From contig JBGAQX010000027.1 in assembly GCA_044220545.1 (NCBI GenBank), forward strand, positions 1 to 45,858: 45,858 bases of DNA, read 5' to 3'. The position numbers and the translations under genes were made by a program. The DNA comes from Fen-999 sp044220545. Lineage in GTDB: Bacteria; Pseudomonadota; Gammaproteobacteria; Burkholderiales; Rhodocyclaceae. The notes beneath the pieces are model-generated. The model was not told the origin of the DNA and did not search any database. It was given only the letters and a program-made list of their open reading frames with translations. Below, piece after piece: positions 42,147 through 45,858 of this stretch (the first letter of the stretch is position 1; each line of letters opens with the position of its first letter).

Positions 42147-42476
42147 TTAGTCGCCGACGGTCAGGAAGATGTGGCAAGTGGGCTTGACGATACGGTTGCC
42201 GCGGCCTTTGGCCCGCGCGGTGAAGCGCTTCAGCACCATGCCCTTTTCCACGAAGATGGTCTTAACCTTCAACGTGTCGATATCGGCGCCATCATTGTGC
42301 TCAGCGTTGGCGATGGCCGACTCGAGCACCTTTCTGATAATACCGGCGCCCTTCTTTGGGCTAAAAGCCAAAATGTTGAGTGCTTGATCGACGGGCTTGC
42401 CACGAACCTGATCGGCTACGAGGCGGCCCTTCTGGGCCGACAGGCGGACTCCACGGAGGATTGCGTTGGTTTCCAT
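42147..42476 (-). CDS. rplV: 50S ribosomal protein L22
   Basis: 109 residues: METNAILRGVRLSAQKGRLV, ALNILAFSPKKGAGIIRKVL and the tunnel loop RFTARAKGRGNRIVKPTCHI. It lines the exit tunnel constriction. Confidence 0.97.
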   Translation of the reverse strand: METNAILRGVRLSAQKGRLVADQVRGKPVDQALNILAFSPKKGAGIIRKVLESAIANAEHNDGADIDTLKVKTIFVEKGMVLKRFTARAKGRGNRIVKPTCHIFLTVGD

Positions 42477-42486
42477 TGGCGCCCCC

Positions 42487-42768
42487 TTACTTCTTCACCG
42501 CCGCCTTCTTACCGGCCGTGTGGCCTTTGAAGGTGCGAGTGAGTGCGAATTCGCCGAGCTTGTGGCCAACCATGTTCTCGGAGACATAGACCGGAATGTG
42601 CTGCTTGCCGTTATGAACGGCAATGGTCAACCCGACGAAATCCGGTAGGACAGTGGAACGCCGAGACCAGGTCTTGATCGGGCGCTTGTCGTTGGTTGCC
42701 CGGACAGCATCGACTTTCTTGACCAGATGATCGTCGACGAACGGGCCCTTCTTGATCGAACGTGCCAT
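42487..42768 (-). CDS. rpsS: 30S ribosomal protein S19
   Basis: 93 residues: MARSIKKGPFVDDHLVKKVD, TWSRRSTVLPDFVGLTIAVH, GHKLGEFALTRTFKGH. Head protein that binds 16S rRNA with S13. Confidence 0.97.
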   Translation of the reverse strand: MARSIKKGPFVDDHLVKKVDAVRATNDKRPIKTWSRRSTVLPDFVGLTIAVHNGKQHIPVYVSENMVGHKLGEFALTRTFKGHTAGKKAAVKK

Positions 42769-42777
42769 GATTGCCTC

Positions 42778-43605
42778 TTAGCGCTTGTGCCGGCGCTGGA
42801 CGATCATGCTGTCCGTGCGCTTGTTGCTGCGGGTACGATAGCCCTTGGTCGGCTGACCCCAGGGACTGACGGGTACGCGGCCCTCGCCGGTGCGGCCTTC
42901 ACCACCGCCGTGAGGGTGATCGACCGGGTTCATGGCCGTACCACGAACCGTCGGGCGAATGCCGCGCCAACGCTGAGCACCGGCCTTGCCGATCTTGCGC
43001 AGGTTGTTCTCTTCATTGCCAACCTCGCCGATAGTGGCGCGGCATTCAACGTGAATGCGCCGGATTTCACCCGAGCGCAAACGAACCTGCGCGTAGGTTC
43101 CCTCACGGGCCAGCAACTGCACCGAAGTGCCGGCGGCGCGGGCCAACTGCGCCCCTTTGCCAGGCTGCAACTCGATGCAATGAATGGTCGTACCAACCGG
43201 GATATTGCGGATCGGCAAGGCGTTGCCCGCCTTGATCGGAGCCTCGGCACCGGAGAGCACCTCCTGACCGACAGCCATGCCCTTCGTGGCGATGATGTAG
43301 CGGCGCTCACCGTCGGCATAAAGCAGCAACGCAATATTGGCGGAACGGTTCGGATCGTATTCCAGCCGCTCCACCTTGGCGGATACACCATCCTTGTTGC
43401 GCTTGAAGTCAACAACACGGTAGTGCTGCTTGTGGCCACCACCCTGATGGCGAGTGGTGATATGGCCATGGTTATTGCGGCCAGCCTTGCTGTTCTTCTT
43501 CTCGACCAGCGCGGCGAAGGGCTGCCCCTTGTGCAGATTGGGGTTGACGACCTTGACGACGGCACGACGGCCGGCGGAAGTCGGCTTGACTTTGACGAGC
43601 GCCAT
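42778..43605 (-). CDS. rplB: 50S ribosomal protein L2
   Basis: 275 residues: MALVKVKPTSAGRRAVVKVV, NNHGHITTRHQGGGHKQHYR, and the peptidyl-transferase-proximal MNPVDHPHGGGEGRTGEG with its conserved His. Immediately follows rplW. Confidence 0.97.
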   Translation of the reverse strand: MALVKVKPTSAGRRAVVKVVNPNLHKGQPFAALVEKKNSKAGRNNHGHITTRHQGGGHKQHYRVVDFKRNKDGVSAKVERLEYDPNRSANIALLLYADGERRYIIATKGMAVGQEVLSGAEAPIKAGNALPIRNIPVGTTIHCIELQPGKGAQLARAAGTSVQLLAREGTYAQVRLRSGEIRRIHVECRATIGEVGNEENNLRKIGKAGAQRWRGIRPTVRGTAMNPVDHPHGGGEGRTGEGRVPVSPWGQPTKGYRTRSNKRTDSMIVQRRHKR

Positions 43606-43923
43606 TTACGCGGCCCCCCCTTCGGCGAAATTGATTTCCTGGCCGGGCTTCAGGCAGACAAAGGCCTTCCTGACATCGCTGCGGCGACCAATGACGCGTC
43701 CAGAACGCTTCACTTTGCCCTTCATGTTGGCCACCTGAACCGATTCGACCTGCACCTTGAACAGCAACTCGACAGCCGCCCTGATCTCGGGCTTGGTGGC
43801 GTCCGGCGCGACGATGAATATCACCTGCTCGTGCTTGTCGGCAATGTAGGTTGCCTTTTCGGAAATCTGCGGCGCCAGCAGTACCTGCATCAAGCGCTCT
43901 TCATTAAACTTGGGCGTGCTCAT
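43606..43923 (-). CDS. rplW: 50S ribosomal protein L23
   Basis: 105 residues: LMQVLLAPQISEKATYIADK, IFIVAPDATKPEIRAAVELL. Tunnel-exit docking protein for trigger factor and SRP. Overlaps rplD by 4 nt. Confidence 0.97.
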   Translation of the reverse strand: MSTPKFNEERLMQVLLAPQISEKATYIADKHEQVIFIVAPDATKPEIRAAVELLFKVQVESVQVANMKGKVKRSGRVIGRRSDVRKAFVCLKPGQEINFAEGGAA

Positions 43924-44540
43924 GCCAGCATCTCCTCCATCTTTGCGACGGCTCCCTTGGTCATCAGCACCTTCGGGAAGCGTACCAGCGACACAGGATC
44001 AGCCTGCTGAGCTTCGAGTACCAGGACATTCGGCAGATTGCGGGAAGCAAGCAAGAGATTGTCATCAACACTATCGGTGATCACCAACACCGTATCCAGA
44101 CCCATACCCTTCAGCTTTTGCGCAACCAGCTTGGTCTTCGGTGCCTCGACGGAAAAGCTCTCGACGACGACTAGGCGATCTTCACGCGCCAACTGCGACA
44201 GGATGGCGGCAACGCCGGCACGGAACATCTTGCGGTTCACCTTCTGGGTGAAATTCTCTTCCGGCGAACTCGGGAAGTGACGACCACCACCACGCCACAG
44301 CGGCGAGGACGTCATACCGGCGCGAGCGCGGCCAGTACCCTTTTGTTTCCACGGCTTCTTGGTGCTGTGCCGGACTTCGGCACGGGTCATCTGCGCGCGG
44401 TTACCGGAGCGACTGTTCGCTTGGTAGGCCACAACGATCTGGTGCACCAACGCCTCATTGTAGTCACGGCCGAAAAGCGCATCCGAGGCGGCCAGCGTTG
44501 CCGATTGCTGCCCCTGTTCATTGATCAACTTGAGTTCCAT
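43920..44540 (-). CDS. rplD: 50S ribosomal protein L4
   Basis: 206 residues: the tunnel loop region RAEVRHSTKKPWKQKGTGRA RAGMTSSPLWRGGG (split here) and the C-terminal domain ending MEEMLA. In E. coli L4 represses the S10 operon through a 172-nt leader; no leader of that length is present here upstream of rpsJ. Confidence 0.97.
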   Translation of the reverse strand: MELKLINEQGQQSATLAASDALFGRDYNEALVHQIVVAYQANSRSGNRAQMTRAEVRHSTKKPWKQKGTGRARAGMTSSPLWRGGGRHFPSSPEENFTQKVNRKMFRAGVAAILSQLAREDRLVVVESFSVEAPKTKLVAQKLKGMGLDTVLVITDSVDDNLLLASRNLPNVLVLEAQQADPVSLVRFPKVLMTKGAVAKMEEMLA

Positions 44541-44549
44541 GGCGGCCCC

Positions 44550-45197
44550 TTACTTGCTGCCAGCGCGAACGGCTGGACGGACAACCACATCACCGCCCTT
44601 GGCGCCAGGTACAGCACCCCTGACCAAGAGCAGTTGGCGAACCTCATCGACACGAACCACTTCCAGGTTCTGCATGGTACTGGCGACATCGCCAAGATGG
44701 CCCGCCATGCGCTTGCCCGGAAACACTCGGCCAGGGTCCTGCGCCATACCAATCGAGCCGGGCGAATTATGCGATACCGAATTACCGTGGGAAGCGCGGT
44801 TCGATGAGAAATGGTGACGCTTGATGGGACCGGAAAAGCCCTTGCCGATCGTCGTACCGGATACATCGACCTTTTGGCCCGCCTGGAAGATCGCGACCGA
44901 AATCACATCACCCGGCTTAAACTTGGCCAACTCGCCCTGCTCAACGGGAAACTCCTTGAGCACATGACCGGCTTCGACGCCGGCCTTGGCAAGGTGCCCC
45001 ACCAGCGGCTTGCCGACCCGACTGGGGCGGCGCTTGCCGAAAGCCACCTGCACGGCGGCGTAACCGTCGCTCTCAGGTGTCTTGATTTGCGTAACGCGAT
45101 TGTTCGACACATCCAGCACGGTTACCGGAACGGTCGAGCCGTCCTCGGCAAACACACGCGTCATGCCGACCTTGCGTCCTACAAGGCCTAGACTCAT
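44550..45197 (-). CDS. rplC: 50S ribosomal protein L3
   Basis: 215 residues: MSLGLVGRKVGMTRVFAEDG, GTTIGKGFSGPIKRHHFSSN, HNSPGSIGMAQDPGRVFPGK. Early 50S assembly protein whose loop reaches the peptidyl-transferase centre. AGGAG precedes the ATG, with hairpins further upstream. Confidence 0.97.
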   Translation of the reverse strand: MSLGLVGRKVGMTRVFAEDGSTVPVTVLDVSNNRVTQIKTPESDGYAAVQVAFGKRRPSRVGKPLVGHLAKAGVEAGHVLKEFPVEQGELAKFKPGDVISVAIFQAGQKVDVSGTTIGKGFSGPIKRHHFSSNRASHGNSVSHNSPGSIGMAQDPGRVFPGKRMAGHLGDVASTMQNLEVVRVDEVRQLLLVRGAVPGAKGGDVVVRPAVRAGSK

Positions 45198-45210
45198 TTT
45201 TTCTCCTAAC

Positions 45211-45285
45211 CCCGGCTACGATTGGCCGGGACCCGATTAGTGACACAAACGACAACTATCGGCGGCCACAAAAGACGGCTGCCGA
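45211..45285 (-). other. Two hairpins between rpsJ and rplC
   Basis: CCCGGC/GCCGGG (45211-45216 and 45225-45230) lies directly before the rplC ribosome binding site. TCGGCGGCC/GGCTGCCGA (45259-45267 and 45277-45285, one mismatch) lies just after the rpsJ stop. They may adjust rplC translation relative to rpsJ or terminate partly. Function unknown. Confidence 0.45.
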
Positions 45286-45294
45286 TGGCAATTC

Positions 45295-45606
45295 TTACTG
45301 TAACTTGATTTCCACATCGACACCGGCTGGCAAATCAAGCTTCATCAGCGCGTCGACCGTCTTGTCGGTCGGGTCGATGATATCCATCAGGCGGAGATGG
45401 GTGCGGATTTCAAACTGATCACGCGAAGTCTTATTCACGTGCGGTGAGCGCAGCACGTCGAAACGCTCGATACGTGTTGGCAGCGGCACCGGGCCACGCA
45501 CCACCGCGCCCGTGCGCTTTGCCGTCTCCACAATCTCAAGGGCCGATTGGTCGATCAATTTGTAATCGAAAGCCTTGAGGCGGATACGAATCTTCTGGTT
45601 CTGCAT
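45295..45606 (-). CDS. rpsJ: 30S ribosomal protein S10 (NusE)
   Basis: 103 residues: MQNQKIRIRLKAFDYKLIDQ, GPVPLPTRIERFDVLRSPHV, THLRLMDIIDPTDKTVDALM. Besides its place in the 30S head, S10 is NusE, which binds boxA RNA with NusB in antitermination complexes. First gene of the S10 operon. AAGGG lies 8 nt before the ATG and overlaps a boxA-like motif. Confidence 0.97.
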   Translation of the reverse strand: MQNQKIRIRLKAFDYKLIDQSALEIVETAKRTGAVVRGPVPLPTRIERFDVLRSPHVNKTSRDQFEIRTHLRLMDIIDPTDKTVDALMKLDLPAGVDVEIKLQ

Positions 45607-45615
45607 AACAATCCC

Positions 45616-45625
45616 TTAAAGAGCA
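45616..45625 (-). promoter_or_regulatory. boxA-like antitermination motif in the rpsJ leader
   Basis: On the minus strand TGCTCTTTAA, identical to the first ten bases of the enteric rrn boxA, ends 9 nt before the rpsJ ATG. The next bases (GGGA) complete the ribosome binding site. NusB-S10 could bind here. Seen in sequence; function inferred. Confidence 0.5.
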
Positions 45626-45670
45626 GTACGCCATTCGCCATTGGCGATGAACAATCTGGCGCGCGAAGCA

Positions 45671-45699
45671 CGAAAGGGCGGCATAGTATCGCCCTTTCG
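45671..45699 (-). terminator. Hairpin after tuf
   Basis: Perfect 10-bp arms CGAAAGGGCG/CGCCCTTTCG around a 9-nt loop, 16 nt after the tuf stop. The T tract is weak. It is the only terminator-like structure between tuf and rpsJ. Confidence 0.6.
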
Positions 45700-45711
45700 C
45701 GAATGGTGCAA
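45683..45711 (-). promoter_or_regulatory. Candidate promoter of the S10 operon
   Basis: TTGCAC, 17-nt spacer, TACTAT on the minus strand; the -10 lies in the loop of the post-tuf hairpin. It would give a leader of about 70 nt before rpsJ. Confidence 0.5.
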
Positions 45712-45714
45712 GAC

Positions 45715-45858
45715 TTACTCGATGATTTTCGCGACGACGCCGGCGCCGACGGTTCGGCCACCCTCGCGGATGGCGAAGCGCAGGCCGTCTTCCATGGCGA
45801 TCGGCGCAATCAGCTTCACCGTCATCTGGACGTTGTCCCCCGGCATCACCATCTCGGT
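45715..45858 (-). CDS. tuf: Elongation factor Tu (C-terminal 47 residues; continues past the window end)
   Basis: The translated end TEMVMPGDNVQMTVKLIAPI ... RFAIREGGRTVGAGVVAKIIE is the C-terminus of EF-Tu domain 3. The rest of the gene lies to the right. Position before rpsJ marks the junction of the str and S10 operons. Confidence 0.96.
   Translation of the reverse strand, partial: TEMVMPGDNVQMTVKLIAPIAMEDGLRFAIREGGRTVGAGVVAKIIE

Overview
The window is chromosomal DNA from a betaproteobacterium, most likely of the Rhodocyclales type. The evidence is the ribosomal cluster order (secY-infA-rpmJ-rpsM-rpsK-rpsD-rpoA-rplQ), an alanine/lysine-rich histone H1-like protein with a typical betaproteobacterial C-terminal tail, the ampD-pilR-pilS block and a GTP-type PEP carboxykinase. 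The assignment rests on remembered family features and gene order, not on a search. No tRNA, rRNA, CRISPR array or intact insertion sequence was seen.

Left end (1-2905): an eroded accessory patch. It holds a truncated AAA ATPase, an AbrB/VapB-type antitoxin behind a palindromic operator, a wrecked PIN toxin, and an intact Ada methyltransferase with a frameshifted 5' stub of alkB behind it. The ada/alkB block lies between two 63-nt direct repeats, and the right-hand repeat is the leader of a DUF3124 lipoprotein-like gene.

Metabolic block (2970-20077): a three-gene branched-chain 2-oxoacid dehydrogenase operon without E3; two convergently placed glycine/tryptophan-rich secreted proteins resembling sulfur globule proteins; a tightly overlapped lutA-lutB-(2-hydroxyacid dehydrogenase)-lutC operon diverging from an IclR regulator; a PBP7-type endopeptidase; a patatin phospholipase overlapping a MaeB-type malic enzyme; a divergent GTP-dependent PEP carboxykinase; and an aminotransferase. 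Malic enzyme and PEP carboxykinase control flux between the TCA cycle and C3 compounds, and the lut and bkd operons feed pyruvate and acyl-CoAs into it.

Cell-surface and regulatory block (20218-31087): the H1-like protein, AmpD, PilR, PilS and a PP0621-type zinc-motif protein, an acyl-CoA thioesterase, an Atm1-type ABC exporter, a complete glutamate/aspartate ABC importer (gltIJKL order) and a small membrane-anchored coiled-coil protein.

Right third (31370-45858): the S10, spc and alpha ribosomal operons on the minus strand, from the 3' end of tuf to rplQ (29 complete genes). The sequence shows clear sigma70-type promoters in front of rplN and rpsM and a weaker one in front of rpsJ. A boxA-like motif overlaps the rpsJ ribosome binding region, and a very stable UUCG hairpin lies between rpsD and rpoA.

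No wholly new multi-gene system stands out. The points most worth a second look are the boxA motif at rpsJ (S10 is itself NusE, the boxA-binding partner of NusB), the repeat-flanked ada island with its two truncated neighbours, and the sulfur-globule-like pair.
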